This document shows positions 34,512 through 48,195 of a DNA stretch of 64,000 nucleotides, in pieces. The notes under the pieces were generated by a model. The model was not told the origin of the DNA. It did not search any database and saw nothing but the letters and a program-made list of their open reading frames with translations. A program made the translations under genes and the position numbers. The stretch lies in the NCBI GenBank assembly GCA_947482665.1, contig CANKJK010000007.1:62001-126000 (forward strand), in the 5' to 3' direction. This stretch comes from Acidobacteriota bacterium. GTDB lineage: Bacteria > Acidobacteriota > Vicinamibacteria > Vicinamibacterales > UBA2999. Position 1 is the stretch's first letter, and each line of letters opens with the position of its first letter.

Positions 34512-35873
34512 ATGTTCAGACGCCGCCATCGACTCCGCTCGCTCCTGACGCTTGGCGTAGCCGCCGGGTTGACGATGGGCGCCACACCGGTCTCGGCACA
34601 GTGGTCGCAGGACTTCTGGATCGCCACGTGGGCGACCGCCATGGTGGCGCGGCCTCTGGCGTCAGTGCCGCCCGCCCAGGTGCAGACGAGCGCAGAGCCT
34701 TCCCTGCTCCCGCGCAACCCCGAGGCCGTACCCAACCGGCCGCTACCTCCTCCCCCGCCACCACCGCCTCCTCCGCCACCGTTTCAGCACGGCACGAATC
34801 AGACGCTCCGGCAGGTGGTGCACACCAGCATGGGTGGCAGCAGTGCCCGCGTGGTGTTCAGCAACGCGTTCGGCACCGAACCGGTCACCATCGGCGCGGC
34901 ATCCATCGCCCTGCGCGGCGACGGCCCGGCGATTGCGCCCGGCACGGCGCGGCCCCTGCTCTTCGGAGGCAAGGTCACCGCGATCATCCCACCGGGCGCA
35001 CTGCTCTACAGTGACGCCACCGACTTCATTACGCCGTCACTTGGCGATGTCGTCATCGACCTGTACTTGCCAGGCACCACCGGCGTGCCCTCCCCGCTCA
35101 CAATGCACGGCGGCGCGCTCCAGACCAGCTACGCGGGCCGTGGAAACCTGACGGGCGCGTCGACGATCGCGACCCCCGACGTCTTCCACTCCTGGTTCCT
35201 GCTCTCTCGGCTGGAAGTCGTGGGCACGCCGGGCTCGGCCACCGTCGTCGCCCTCGGCGATTCAATCACCGACGGCACGTCGTCGTCCCCGGACGCGAAC
35301 CGCCGCTGGACGGATAGGCTGGCGGAACGCCTCACGGTCTGGAACTCCCGGCTGGGCGTGGCGAACATGGGCATCGCCGGCAACGGGCTGATGGGAGACG
35401 GTGCACCGGAGTACGGCGCGAACGTCCAGGCCCGCTTTGACCGGGATGTGCTTGCGCTCCCTCATGTCCAACACGTGATCGTGATGGCAGGCATCAACGA
35501 TATCGGCATGGTGCCGACCAGCCCCGCACCCAGCGCGGAGGACCTGATCGCGGGGCACCAGCAGCTCATCACCCGCGCACGGGCGCGCGGACTCCGGATC
35601 TATGGCGCCACGCTGACGCCCTTCGAAGGTGCGGGCTACTACTCGAATGAGGGAGAAACGCTGCGGAAGGCCGTCAACGAGTGGATCCGGACGTCCGGCC
35701 TCTATGACGGCGTGTTCGACTTTGATGCCGTGCTGAGGGACCCGGCCCGCCCCGCGCGGCTATTGCCGACCTATGACTCGGGCGATCACCTGCATCCGAG
35801 TGACGCGGGATATGCCGCGATGGGCACGGCCATTCCGCTCGACACCTTCGGCCCCCCGTCCAACAGGCGCTGA
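34512..35873 (+). CDS. SGNH/GDSL hydrolase, secreted, with polyproline linker
   Basis: Signal peptide ending ATPVSA, PLPPPPPPPPPPPPF tract, VVALGDSITDGTSS, IVMAGINDIG, DSGDHLHPSDAGY. The ORF track start 33555 lies antisense to comEC and is rejected. Confidence 0.9.
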   Translation: MFRRRHRLRSLLTLGVAAGLTMGATPVSAQWSQDFWIATWATAMVARPLASVPPAQVQTSAEPSLLPRNPEAVPNRPLPPPPPPPPPPPPFQHGTNQTLRQVVHTSMGGSSARVVFSNAFGTEPVTIGAASIALRGDGPAIAPGTARPLLFGGKVTAIIPPGALLYSDATDFITPSLGDVVIDLYLPGTTGVPSPLTMHGGALQTSYAGRGNLTGASTIATPDVFHSWFLLSRLEVVGTPGSATVVALGDSITDGTSSSPDANRRWTDRLAERLTVWNSRLGVANMGIAGNGLMGDGAPEYGANVQARFDRDVLALPHVQHVIVMAGINDIGMVPTSPAPSAEDLIAGHQQLITRARARGLRIYGATLTPFEGAGYYSNEGETLRKAVNEWIRTSGLYDGVFDFDAVLRDPARPARLLPTYDSGDHLHPSDAGYAAMGTAIPLDTFGPPSNRR

Positions 35874-35894
35874 GGGCGCCCCCACGACACCGGA

Positions 35895-39155
<3,261 letters not shown>

Positions 39156-39158
39156 GCC

Positions 39159-40295
39159 CTAGGCCTCCATCGCGTCGATGAACTGCCGGAACAGGTAGTC
39201 CGCGTCGTGCGGACCAGGCGAGGCCTCTGGGTGGTACTGCACCGAGAACACCGGCCGGCTCACATGCCGGAATCCCTCCAGCGTGCCGTCGTAGAGATTC
39301 GTGTGCGTCACGACCAGCCCCGAGGGGAGCGACTCGGGATCCACGGCAAAACCGTGGTTCTGCGATGTGATTTCCACCTTGCCCGACGCATGGTCCTTCA
39401 CCGGATGGTTGCCGCCCCGATGCCCGAATTTCAGTTTGAAGGTGCGAGCGCCCGCAGCCAGTCCGAGAATCTGGTGGCCCAGACAGATGCCGAAGAGCGG
39501 CACGTCGCCCGCCAGCAGCTGCTTCACGTTCTCGATGGCGTAGGGCACGGCCGACGGGTCGCCGGGGCCGTTGCTCAGAAACACGCCGTCCGGCTGTGAC
39601 GCCAGGAGCGTTGCGGCCGGAGTGGACGCGGGATAGACCGTCACATCGCAGCCATACGCCGCGAGGCGCCGGAGAATGTTGAATTTCACGCCGAAATCGT
39701 AGGCAGCCACTTTGAGGCGCCGGGAGGCGCGCCGCTCCGGCGCCGCACCAAACTCCGCCTCGTCAGCCATGCCCCATTCGGCGGACCGGGCATTCCACTC
39801 GTACGGCTGCGCGCAACTCACCACGCTCACAAGGTCAGCGCCTTCCATCCGAGGAATGGCCCGGGCCTTCTCGACCAGTTCGTGCGGGTCCACGTGCCCG
39901 GTGGCGATGACGCCGCGCATCACGCCCGCAGACCGGAGCACACGGGTGAGCGCCCGGGTGTCAATATCGGCGATCGCGACGATCTTGTGTCGCGTCAGGT
40001 ACTCACGAAGAGAACTCGTCGAACGCCAGTTACTGGCGAGGGGCGACTGTTCGCGGACGATGAAGCCAGCCACGCGAGGCGTGTCCGACTCCACATCACT
40101 GGGCGCCGTGCCGTAGTTGCCGATCTGCGGCGCCGTCATCGTGACGATCTGGCCGGCATAGGACGGGTCCGTGAGGATCTCCTGGTAGCCGGTCATGCTC
40201 GTGTTGAACACAACTTCGCCGCGTGCTTCTCCAGCCGCGCCGGCGGCGACACCCTTATAGAAGGTGCCGTCTTCGAGGGCGAGCACTGCGTTCAT
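39159..40295 (-). CDS. carA: Carbamoyl-phosphate synthase small subunit
   Basis: [84 protein letters not shown]. Confidence 0.96.
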   Translation of the reverse strand: MNAVLALEDGTFYKGVAAGAAGEARGEVVFNTSMTGYQEILTDPSYAGQIVTMTAPQIGNYGTAPSDVESDTPRVAGFIVREQSPLASNWRSTSSLREYLTRHKIVAIADIDTRALTRVLRSAGVMRGVIATGHVDPHELVEKARAIPRMEGADLVSVVSCAQPYEWNARSAEWGMADEAEFGAAPERRASRRLKVAAYDFGVKFNILRRLAAYGCDVTVYPASTPAATLLASQPDGVFLSNGPGDPSAVPYAIENVKQLLAGDVPLFGICLGHQILGLAAGARTFKLKFGHRGGNHPVKDHASGKVEITSQNHGFAVDPESLPSGLVVTHTNLYDGTLEGFRHVSRPVFSVQYHPEASPGPHDADYLFRQFIDAMEA

Positions 40296-40410
40296 CGGGT
40301 AGGTGCGCTGTGGGGGAACGTCGAGCGATGGAAGCGATTCACTAAAGTCGAATCGTAGCACGTACGCTTGACTCTCTGAGAGCCCTCTGCGACAGTCAAA
40401 CCGCCCCACG

Positions 40411-42075
40411 ATGACGACAGCTTCTTCGGCGCAGGATTCCGCCACGCACACCGCCCTGGACATCCGGTCCCTGCCCGCCACGTCTCCACTTGCGCGGGAC
40501 TACGCCTTCGCCTTCAGCCGGCTGGCGTCGTTCTACGCAGCTGACCCCGGGGAGGCCGACGCGTGGCGTGCCGTGATCGCCAGCGTGACGGGCCACCCGG
40601 CACATGCCGCCGCGCCGCGCGCCGCCATCGCTGGCGTGATCCGTGCCCAGCAATCCGCGCGACGCGCTCCGGAGGCTGCCCGGGCGTCACTGGCCAAGCT
40701 TGAGCAGGCCGGCTCGGTGGCGGTCGTCACTGGCCAGCAGGCGGGCATCTTCGGCGGACCGCTCTACACGCTACTCAAGGCCGTGTCCGCCATCACGCTG
40801 GCGGCGCGCGTCGAAGCCGAGTACGGCTCGCCAGCCGTCCCCATCTTCTGGGTAGACGCCGAGGACCACGACTGGGCCGAAGTCCGGACATGCGCGCTCC
40901 TGGGCGCTGACGACGCCGTCGTCACGCTGGCGGCGGCGGACCTGCCCGGCGCCGGCAGCCGCCCGGTTGGCGACCTCGTAATTGAGGCGAGCATCGCCCA
41001 GACACTGGATGCGCTGGAGCAGGCCCTGCCGCCAACGCCGTTCACGCCGGACCTGATGGCTGCGCTTCGGCGTGCGTACGCGCCCGGCACCACCTTCGGC
41101 CGCGCCTGCGCCGCCTGGATTGAGACACTGCTCGGCCCCTACGGCCTGGTCGTCTTTGAATCGAGCGACCCGGCCGCGAAGCCGCTGGCCGCGCAACTGT
41201 TCGCCGCAGAAGTGACCACCGCGCCGCGCACGTCCCACCTCGCGGCCGAAGCCGGCCGGGCCCTGGCCACGCTCGGCTACCACGCCCAGGTGGAGCCGGC
41301 CGTCGACAGCGCCGCGCTCTTCGAACTGGGCGAGTCCCGCACGCCGGTCAAGGCAGCCGGGGATTCCTGCACCATCGGCACTCGCACACTGACCCGTGCG
41401 GCTCTCGCCGATCGCATCCTCGCCCATCCGGAGACCGTCGGACCGAACGTCCTGCTTCGCCCGCTGGTGCAGGACACCCTGTTTCCAACGGTCTGCTATG
41501 TCGCGGGGCCGGGCGAACTGGCCTATCTGGCCCAGTTGAAGCAAGTCTACGCAGCGCACGGTCTTCCGATGCCCCTCGTCCACACACGGTCGTCTGGAAC
41601 CTTCCTCGACAGCAACGCCACCCGCTTTCTTGCCCGGAACGGCGTCCCCCTTGAGGTGCTCGCCGCGCAGGACGAACGCGCCCTGAATGCCCTGCTCGCG
41701 GCCCAGATGCCCGCCGAGGTGGAGGCTGCGGGTCAGGCCGCCCTCGAGGCCATCGTCAACGCGATGGAGGCGCTGGCCGCGGCCGTTCCCGTCGTTGATG
41801 CGACGCTCCAGGGTGCGGTCCAGTCCGCCTCGGGCCGGATGCAGGACGACCTGAAGAAGGTGCAGGGCAAGATTCTGCAGGCGGCCAAGAAGAAGGACGA
41901 CACGCTCCGCCGCCAGTTCCGGCATGCGCAGGCGCAGGCTTTCCCGGAGGGCGCAGCGCAGGAGCGCCACCTGGGGTTCGTCGGGTTTCTCAATCGGGTC
42001 GGCCCCTCGCTCATCGACCGGCTCCTGACCGATCTGCCACCGGCGCCCGGGCGGCACTGGCTGGTTACGCTTTAG
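40411..42075 (+). CDS. bshC: Bacillithiol biosynthesis cysteine-adding enzyme BshC
   Basis: [74 protein letters not shown]. Confidence 0.92.
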   Translation: MTTASSAQDSATHTALDIRSLPATSPLARDYAFAFSRLASFYAADPGEADAWRAVIASVTGHPAHAAAPRAAIAGVIRAQQSARRAPEAARASLAKLEQAGSVAVVTGQQAGIFGGPLYTLLKAVSAITLAARVEAEYGSPAVPIFWVDAEDHDWAEVRTCALLGADDAVVTLAAADLPGAGSRPVGDLVIEASIAQTLDALEQALPPTPFTPDLMAALRRAYAPGTTFGRACAAWIETLLGPYGLVVFESSDPAAKPLAAQLFAAEVTTAPRTSHLAAEAGRALATLGYHAQVEPAVDSAALFELGESRTPVKAAGDSCTIGTRTLTRAALADRILAHPETVGPNVLLRPLVQDTLFPTVCYVAGPGELAYLAQLKQVYAAHGLPMPLVHTRSSGTFLDSNATRFLARNGVPLEVLAAQDERALNALLAAQMPAEVEAAGQAALEAIVNAMEALAAAVPVVDATLQGAVQSASGRMQDDLKKVQGKILQAAKKKDDTLRRQFRHAQAQAFPEGAAQERHLGFVGFLNRVGPSLIDRLLTDLPPAPGRHWLVTL

Positions 42076-42088
42076 TCGTCTCCGCACT

Positions 42089-44503
42089 GTGCCGAAAGAC
42101 CCGTCCCCGACCAATCGCCGGAACGTCGCGTCCGTGCCCCCTCCCAGGCGGCGACGCGCCGGGCGACCGGCGTGGCTGCGCATGCTGCTCGGGCTCGCGA
42201 TTGTCGCCCTTCTGGCGATCGTCAGCGTGACGGCCTATTTCTGGGTCAGCACCGCGCGAGAGATCGACGCCCGCCTCCATGGCGAGCGGACCCGGAGCCT
42301 GCCGAAAGTCTTTGCCCGCTCCGTGGAGTTGCGCCGCGGACAGTCGATCTCCCTGCCCGATCTCATCGCCCGACTCAATGACCTCGGTTATACGGAGACG
42401 GCGAAAGTCGAGGCGCCCGCGCAGTTTGCGATCGACAAGGCGACCGTGACCGTGACGCCCAGGACAGGAGAGCTCAAGGGCCGGCCCGTGCGCGTCACCT
42501 TCAACCCTGCGCCGACGGCCCGGGGGAAGGCCCCCGCACAGGCCCGCCCGCCGGCAGGCATCAGCGTCATCGAGATTCCCGGCAAGGGCAGAGCGGAGAG
42601 CGTCGAGTTGGACACGCCTCTGCTCACAGCCCTGATGAGCGGGGAGCGCGAGAAACGCCGGCGGGTGCCACTCTCGGTCATTCCGCTCAAGATGCAGCAG
42701 GCCGTCCTCGCCATCGAAGACCAGAACTTCTACCTGCATCCGGGCGTCAATCCGTTCACGACGCTGGCTGCCGTGGTGACCAACACCTTTGGCAACAAGC
42801 CCTATCTGGTCGGCGGCAGCACCATCACGCAGCAACTGGCCCGCAACTTCTTTCTGACCGAGGAACTGGCCGTCGAACAGGCGGCCAAACGCCGCTCCTA
42901 TGGCCGCAAGGCTCAGGAATGGTTCATCTCGATCGTGCTGGAGCGCCGCGCCTCCAAGGACGAGATCCTCGAGCTCTATCTGAACGACGTCTATCTGGGC
43001 CAGCGCGGCTCCTTCGCCATTCACGGCGTGGCACAGGCCTCACGACTGCTCTTCGGCAAGGACGTCTCGAACCTCTCGCTCGCAGAAGCCGCGCTCATCG
43101 CGGGCATCATCCAGTCACCGTCGTCGCTCTCGCCCTTCAATCACACCAAGCGTGCCGAGGAGCGGCGGAACGTCGTGCTCCGGGCCATGGCCAACGTGAA
43201 CTTCATCAAGAAGGATGAGGCCGACGCCGCCGTCAAGGAACCGCTGGCGGTCGTCACGCGCGGCGTCGACAACGAGGCCCCCTACTTCGTCGACCAGGTC
43301 GGCCAGTACCTGGCCGAGCACTTCCCCGGCGTGACCGCGCAGGGCGTGCCCGTCGAGATCTTCTCAACCCTCGACCTGAGCCTCCAGCGATTCGCCATTG
43401 ACGCCGTGCGCGACGGCCTGGCCCAGGTGGATCAGACCCTGGCGCGGCGGCGCCGGAAGCCCGGGCCGGCCCAGGCCGCGCTCATCGCGATCGACCCCCG
43501 CACGGGCGAAATTCTTGCCATGGTGGGCGGGCGCTCGTACAACTCCTCGCAGCTCAACCGCGCCGTCGTCTCGCGTCGACAGCCGGGCTCCGTGTTCAAG
43601 CCGTTCGTCTACCTGGCCGCACTTGAATACGCCGCCGCGGAGGGCCGCACGGATCTGACGCCGGCCTCGATCGTGGTCGACGAACCAGCCACGTTCACCT
43701 TTGACGACAAGGAATGGTCACCCACCAATTACGGCGACGAGTACGAGGGCCCCATCACCTGGCGTCGCGCGCTGGCGCATTCGCGCAACATCGCGACCAT
43801 CCGCGTGGGGGAACTGGCCGGCTTCGACCACGTGGCCGCCCTCTGGCGGAAGGTCGGCGTCGGCACGCCTCCGCAGGCGTACCCGTCAATCGCGCTCGGC
43901 GTCTTCGAGCTCACGCCGATTGAGGTGGCGAAGGCCTACACGCTCTTCACGAATGACGGCCGGGTCCGGCCGCTGACACCCATCAAGCAGGTCAATGCCG
44001 GAACGAAGTACATGAAGCTGCCGCCCGGCAAGCTGACGGAGGTCGCGCGTCCCGACACGACGTACCTCGTGACCAACATGATGCGGTCCGTGCTAAACGA
44101 GGGCACCGCCGCCAGCGCTCGGGGGAACGGCTTCGTGCTGGACGCAGCCGGCAAGACCGGCACGACCAACGACCTGCGCGACGCATGGTTCGCCGGCTTC
44201 ACGCCGGAGCTGCTGACCGTCGTGTGGGTGGGGTTTGATGACAACCAGCCGCTCGGGCTCTCCGGTGCGCAGGCCGCCCTGCCGATCTGGACGGCTTTCA
44301 TGAAGCAGGCGCTCGCGGGCCACCCGAATCTGGGGTTTGCCGTGCCGGACGGCGTCTCGTTCGCGGATATCGATTCCGACACAGGGAAGCTCGCGCAGCC
44401 GGGGTGCCCGAAGACGATGTCCGAGGCGTTCCTGACCGGCAGCGAACCCACCGAGGCGTGCCCGCTGCACAAAGCCGGCGCCACGCCGGCGCCCGCGAAC
44501 TAG
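42089..44503 (+). CDS. Class A penicillin-binding protein (PBP1-type transglycosylase/transpeptidase)
   Basis: GTG start; cytoplasmic RRRR then TM; AVLAIEDQNFYLHPGVN, GGSTITQQLARNFFL, SRRQPGSVFKPFVYLAAL, AGKTGTTNDLRDAWFAGFTPELLTVVWVGFDD. Confidence 0.94.
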   Translation: MPKDPSPTNRRNVASVPPPRRRRAGRPAWLRMLLGLAIVALLAIVSVTAYFWVSTAREIDARLHGERTRSLPKVFARSVELRRGQSISLPDLIARLNDLGYTETAKVEAPAQFAIDKATVTVTPRTGELKGRPVRVTFNPAPTARGKAPAQARPPAGISVIEIPGKGRAESVELDTPLLTALMSGEREKRRRVPLSVIPLKMQQAVLAIEDQNFYLHPGVNPFTTLAAVVTNTFGNKPYLVGGSTITQQLARNFFLTEELAVEQAAKRRSYGRKAQEWFISIVLERRASKDEILELYLNDVYLGQRGSFAIHGVAQASRLLFGKDVSNLSLAEAALIAGIIQSPSSLSPFNHTKRAEERRNVVLRAMANVNFIKKDEADAAVKEPLAVVTRGVDNEAPYFVDQVGQYLAEHFPGVTAQGVPVEIFSTLDLSLQRFAIDAVRDGLAQVDQTLARRRRKPGPAQAALIAIDPRTGEILAMVGGRSYNSSQLNRAVVSRRQPGSVFKPFVYLAALEYAAAEGRTDLTPASIVVDEPATFTFDDKEWSPTNYGDEYEGPITWRRALAHSRNIATIRVGELAGFDHVAALWRKVGVGTPPQAYPSIALGVFELTPIEVAKAYTLFTNDGRVRPLTPIKQVNAGTKYMKLPPGKLTEVARPDTTYLVTNMMRSVLNEGTAASARGNGFVLDAAGKTGTTNDLRDAWFAGFTPELLTVVWVGFDDNQPLGLSGAQAALPIWTAFMKQALAGHPNLGFAVPDGVSFADIDSDTGKLAQPGCPKTMSEAFLTGSEPTEACPLHKAGATPAPAN

Positions 44504-45348
44504 CGCTGCGGAACCGGTGCCGCTACGGCGCCATCCCAGCGCAGGCTCGCCACGGCATGAGTCGGAGCCGTCAGACGCCCGTGCCGAACGGCAATGAGCT
44601 CCGCGAGAATACTGACGGCGATCTCCTGCGGCGTCACTCCACCGAGGTCGAGACCGATCGGCGCATGCACGCCGCTCAGCGCCTCCGGTGCCAAGCCCTC
44701 CTCCAGCAGCGCGTCGTACACCCGACGCACCTTCGCCTTGCTCCCAATGAGGCCCACATACCGCAGGCGCTTTCCCACCAACGCCCGCAGGGTTGACAGG
44801 TCATGCCGGTGCCCCCGCGTCACGATGACGGCAAACGCCGTCGGCGGGATGCGGTTGGCCTCGATCCAGAGCGGCGGCTCCTCCACCACGCTCTCCACAC
44901 CGTCCGGGAAGCGCTCAGAGGCGGCGAACTTCTCACGGTCGTCAATCACGTGCACGCGGAACCCGGCCTCATGCGCCATCTTCACCAGGCTGCAACCCAC
45001 ATGGCCCGCGCCAAACACATACACATCCGGGGCGGGTTCCAGCGGCTCGATAAACACATCCATCTGCCCGCCACAGATGAGGCCGGACTCCTCGGCAAAA
45101 TCGTCGCTGAGCTCATAGTGCATGGTCAGCGGTTTCCGGGCGACGATGGCCTCCTTCGCCTTCCAGAAGGCGTCGTTCTCGTAGCAACCACCGCCAATGG
45201 TGCCGACCGTGCGGCCATCGGCATAGACCAGCATCTTGGCGCCCACCCGCTGGGGGGTGGAGCCGGTCGACGCCGTGATCGTCACCAGCGCCACCTCCTC
45301 ACCCGCCCGCAAGGCCTCGTTGAGCGCTGCGAACACTTCCTGATTCAT
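44500..45348 (-). CDS. XdhC family protein (molybdenum cofactor insertion-type)
   Basis: VTITASTGSTPQRVGAKMLVYADGRTVGTIGGGCYENDAF; VFGAGHVGCSLVKMAHEAGFRVHVIDDREKFAASERFPD; YVGLIGSKAKVRRVYDAL; APIGLDLGGVTPQEIAVSILAELIAVRHG. Confidence 0.93.
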   Translation of the reverse strand: MNQEVFAALNEALRAGEEVALVTITASTGSTPQRVGAKMLVYADGRTVGTIGGGCYENDAFWKAKEAIVARKPLTMHYELSDDFAEESGLICGGQMDVFIEPLEPAPDVYVFGAGHVGCSLVKMAHEAGFRVHVIDDREKFAASERFPDGVESVVEEPPLWIEANRIPPTAFAVIVTRGHRHDLSTLRALVGKRLRYVGLIGSKAKVRRVYDALLEEGLAPEALSGVHAPIGLDLGGVTPQEIAVSILAELIAVRHGRLTAPTHAVASLRWDGAVAAPVPQR

Positions 45349-45354
45349 GGCGGG

Positions 45355-45360
45355 ATTATA
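45355..45360 (-). promoter_or_regulatory. Candidate -10 element TATAAT for xdhC
   Basis: Minus strand GTATAATCCCGCC-ATG; 6 nt from -10 to the start codon. Confidence 0.5.
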
Positions 45361-45377
45361 CGACCGCGGCCGTTCGG

Positions 45378-45383
45378 TATAAT
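45378..45383 (+). promoter_or_regulatory. Candidate -10 element TATAAT for hrcA operon
   Basis: Plus strand GGTATAATCGCGACAAGGTC, 22 nt upstream of the hrcA ATG. Confidence 0.5.
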
Positions 45384-45405
45384 CGCGACAAGGTCTTTCC
45401 AGCCA

Positions 45406-46461
45406 ATGGGTTCGCAGGCACTTACAGATCGCGCGCGGCGGATTCTCACGGTCCTCGTCCGCGAGTACATCGAGACAGGCGCTGCCGTGTCCTCGCAGTC
45501 GCTCGCCGACCAGTCGGGCCTGGGCGTCTCATCGGCCACGATCCGGAATGCCCTGGCACAGCTCGAGGCCGACGGCTATCTGATGCAGCCCCACACCTCC
45601 GCTGGGCGGGTACCGACGGACAAGGCGTACCGGGTGTTCGTCGATCTGCTCATCGAAACCGGGCGCCGCACCAAGGCCCCCGTGGCGCTCGAACACGCGT
45701 TTCAGGAGCAGGCCGCACGATCACCGCTCGTCCGCGATCTGATGGCCACGCTCGCGCACGAAGTCACCCTGGCCACGCAACACGTGGGGTTCACGCTCTC
45801 CGAGAGCCAGGCCCCGATCCTTCAACATATTGAATTCGTGCCGCTGGGCGGCTCCCGCGTGCTGGTCGTGGTCGTGGCCCGCGGTGGCGATGTCACCCAG
45901 AAGGTGGTCGACGCCGGAGAGCCCATCCGCCCGTCGGATCTGAGCCAGGCCTCGAACTATCTCAACGGTGAGTTCGCGGGCCTGCCCATGCCCGAGGTCC
46001 GCGCGGCGGTCATCGCACGCCTCCTGCAGGAGCAGACGCTCTATAACGAGCTGCTGAACCGGGCGCTGCGCCTTGCCAACTCCACGCTCGAGGGCTTCCC
46101 CATCAGCCGGGAGTTCCACGTCGAGGGCGCGGCGTCTCTCTTCACCGTCACCGGCGTGGGCGACAACCCCGTCTCGCTGACGACGTTGCGGTCCCTGGTC
46201 GACATGATGGAGGAGAAGCAGCGCCTGCTGTACCTGCTCACGGAGTACATTGAAGGCCCGGGCCTCACGGTCGTCATCGGCGCCGAACACCTGACGCCAG
46301 ACCTCCGGCCGTTCAGCCTGGTGGCCTCCACCTCTGACGACGGGGGCTCACTCAGGACGGTCGGTGTCATCGGACCGACCCGGATGCATTATTCGCGTGC
46401 CCTCGGCGTCGTCGACGCTGCCGCACGCACCATGACCCAGGCGCTGCGCAACAGCCAATAA
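45406..46461 (+). CDS. hrcA: Heat-inducible transcription repressor HrcA
   Basis: LTDRARRILTVLVREYIETGAAVSSQSLADQSGLGVSSATIRNALAQLEADGYLMQPHTSAGRVPTDKAYRVFVD. Confidence 0.95.
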   Translation: MGSQALTDRARRILTVLVREYIETGAAVSSQSLADQSGLGVSSATIRNALAQLEADGYLMQPHTSAGRVPTDKAYRVFVDLLIETGRRTKAPVALEHAFQEQAARSPLVRDLMATLAHEVTLATQHVGFTLSESQAPILQHIEFVPLGGSRVLVVVVARGGDVTQKVVDAGEPIRPSDLSQASNYLNGEFAGLPMPEVRAAVIARLLQEQTLYNELLNRALRLANSTLEGFPISREFHVEGAASLFTVTGVGDNPVSLTTLRSLVDMMEEKQRLLYLLTEYIEGPGLTVVIGAEHLTPDLRPFSLVASTSDDGGSLRTVGVIGPTRMHYSRALGVVDAAARTMTQALRNSQ

Positions 46462-46498
46462 GACCGCGCGCCCGTTCTGTCAACTGCCACACACACCC

Positions 46499-47041
46499 AT
46501 GTCTGATTCCACACGTGACCCCCTGGACGCCGTGACGCCCGAACCCGATGCGTCCACCGAGCCCGACGCCGGCGCCGCACCGCAGCCCCTCACCGACGTG
46601 GAGGCACTTCGCAAGGAGCGGGACTCGCTCCGCGACCAATTGCTCCGCGCGGCAGCGGACTTCGACAACTACCGGAAGCGCCTTGATCGCGAACGCCGGG
46701 ACCTGGTGGATTACGCCGCCACGGAGTTGCTGGCCGATGTCCTGCCGATCCTGGACGACCTTGAACTCGCCCTGGGCCAACCAGGTTCGCCCGAGGTCTC
46801 CGCTTATCGGCAAGGTGTCGAGCTGGTGCACCGCAAGATGCTCGATCTCTTGAAGAAGCGCGGCGTGACACCGATCCTCGCCGCTGGTGAACTCTTCGAT
46901 CCGAATATTCACGAAGCCATCGTGCACGAGGTGAGTGACCAGCACGCCGAAGGCACCGTCACGGGCGAGCTCCGCCGGGGCTACATGCTGAAGGAGCGCC
47001 TGCTCCGACCCTCGATGGTCAAGGTGGCGAAGTCGTCGTGA
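46499..47041 (+). CDS. grpE: Nucleotide exchange factor GrpE
   Basis: [48 protein letters not shown]...[20 protein letters not shown]...[20 protein letters not shown]. Confidence 0.95.
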   Translation: MSDSTRDPLDAVTPEPDASTEPDAGAAPQPLTDVEALRKERDSLRDQLLRAAADFDNYRKRLDRERRDLVDYAATELLADVLPILDDLELALGQPGSPEVSAYRQGVELVHRKMLDLLKKRGVTPILAAGELFDPNIHEAIVHEVSDQHAEGTVTGELRRGYMLKERLLRPSMVKVAKSS

Positions 47042-48189
47042 GCCGGCGCGACTACTACGAGGTGCTCGGCGTCTCCAAGAGCGCCAGCGACCAGGAGATC
47101 AAGAGCGCCTACCGGAAGCTCGCGCTCAAATTCCATCCGGACCGTAACCCCGGCGACAAGGACGCCGAGGAGCAGTTCAAGGAGGCGGCCGAGGCGTACG
47201 CCGTGCTGGCGGACGCGGAGAAGCGTCAACGTTACGACCGGTTCGGACATGCCGGCGTGGGCGGCGCCTCCCAGGGCGGCGGTGCGGGCTTCGACCCGAG
47301 CGTGTTCACCGGCTTTGAGGACATCCTCGGCGGGCTTGGCGATATCTTCGGGTTCGGCGACGCGTTCGGCGGCGGCCGCAGACGCGGGGGACCGGCGCGT
47401 GGCGCGGATCTCCGCTACGACCTTGAGATCTCCTTCGACGAGTCGGCCCGTGGCACCGAAACGAGCATCCAGATTCCGCGGCATGAAGCCTGCGAGACCT
47501 GCAGCGGCACAGGCGCCGCCGCCGGCACGAAACCGGTCTCCTGTCCGGGCTGCCACGGGCGCGGTCAGGTGCGCTTTCAGCAGGGCTTCTTCACGATGGC
47601 GCGGACCTGCGCCCAGTGCCGCGGCACCGGACAGTTCGTGGCCTCGCCGTGCACCGCCTGCCGCGGCGCGGGCACCATCGAAAAGCAGCGCAAGCTCACG
47701 GTCAAGATTCCGCCCGGCATCGCGACCGGCCAGCGCATGCGCCTCACCAGTGAAGGCGAAGCTGGATCGGCGGGCGGCCCGCCTGGCGACCTGTACGTCG
47801 TGATTCACGTCCAGGAACATGACTTCTTCTCCCGGGACGGCAACGACCTGCACTGCGAAGTGCCAATCAGCTTCCCGACTGCGGCGCTCGGCGGCACGAT
47901 CACGGTTCCCGGGCCTTTCGAACCGCAGAATCTCAACGTGCCCGAGGCCACGCAGACGGGCACCACGTTCCGGCTCCGGGGACACGGGATGCCGGACGTC
48001 AGCGGCCGCGGCAAGGGCGACCTCCTGGTGACCGTCCGCGTGAAGACGCCCGCCAAGCTCAGCAAAGAGCAGAAGAGACTGCTCGAGCAGCTCGCCGAGG
48101 CCCTGCCCGAGCAGCCCACGACACCGACGTCAAAGGAAGAGCGCGAGGAGCGCGGCATCTTCGACCGCGTCAAGGACATCTTCGGGTAG
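47038..48189 (+). CDS. dnaJ: Chaperone DnaJ
   Basis: [40 protein letters not shown]; four CxxCxGxG-type zinc repeats [32 protein letters not shown]. Confidence 0.97.
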   Translation: MSRRDYYEVLGVSKSASDQEIKSAYRKLALKFHPDRNPGDKDAEEQFKEAAEAYAVLADAEKRQRYDRFGHAGVGGASQGGGAGFDPSVFTGFEDILGGLGDIFGFGDAFGGGRRRGGPARGADLRYDLEISFDESARGTETSIQIPRHEACETCSGTGAAAGTKPVSCPGCHGRGQVRFQQGFFTMARTCAQCRGTGQFVASPCTACRGAGTIEKQRKLTVKIPPGIATGQRMRLTSEGEAGSAGGPPGDLYVVIHVQEHDFFSRDGNDLHCEVPISFPTAALGGTITVPGPFEPQNLNVPEATQTGTTFRLRGHGMPDVSGRGKGDLLVTVRVKTPAKLSKEQKRLLEQLAEALPEQPTTPTSKEEREERGIFDRVKDIFG

Positions 48190-48195
48190 CACGCC

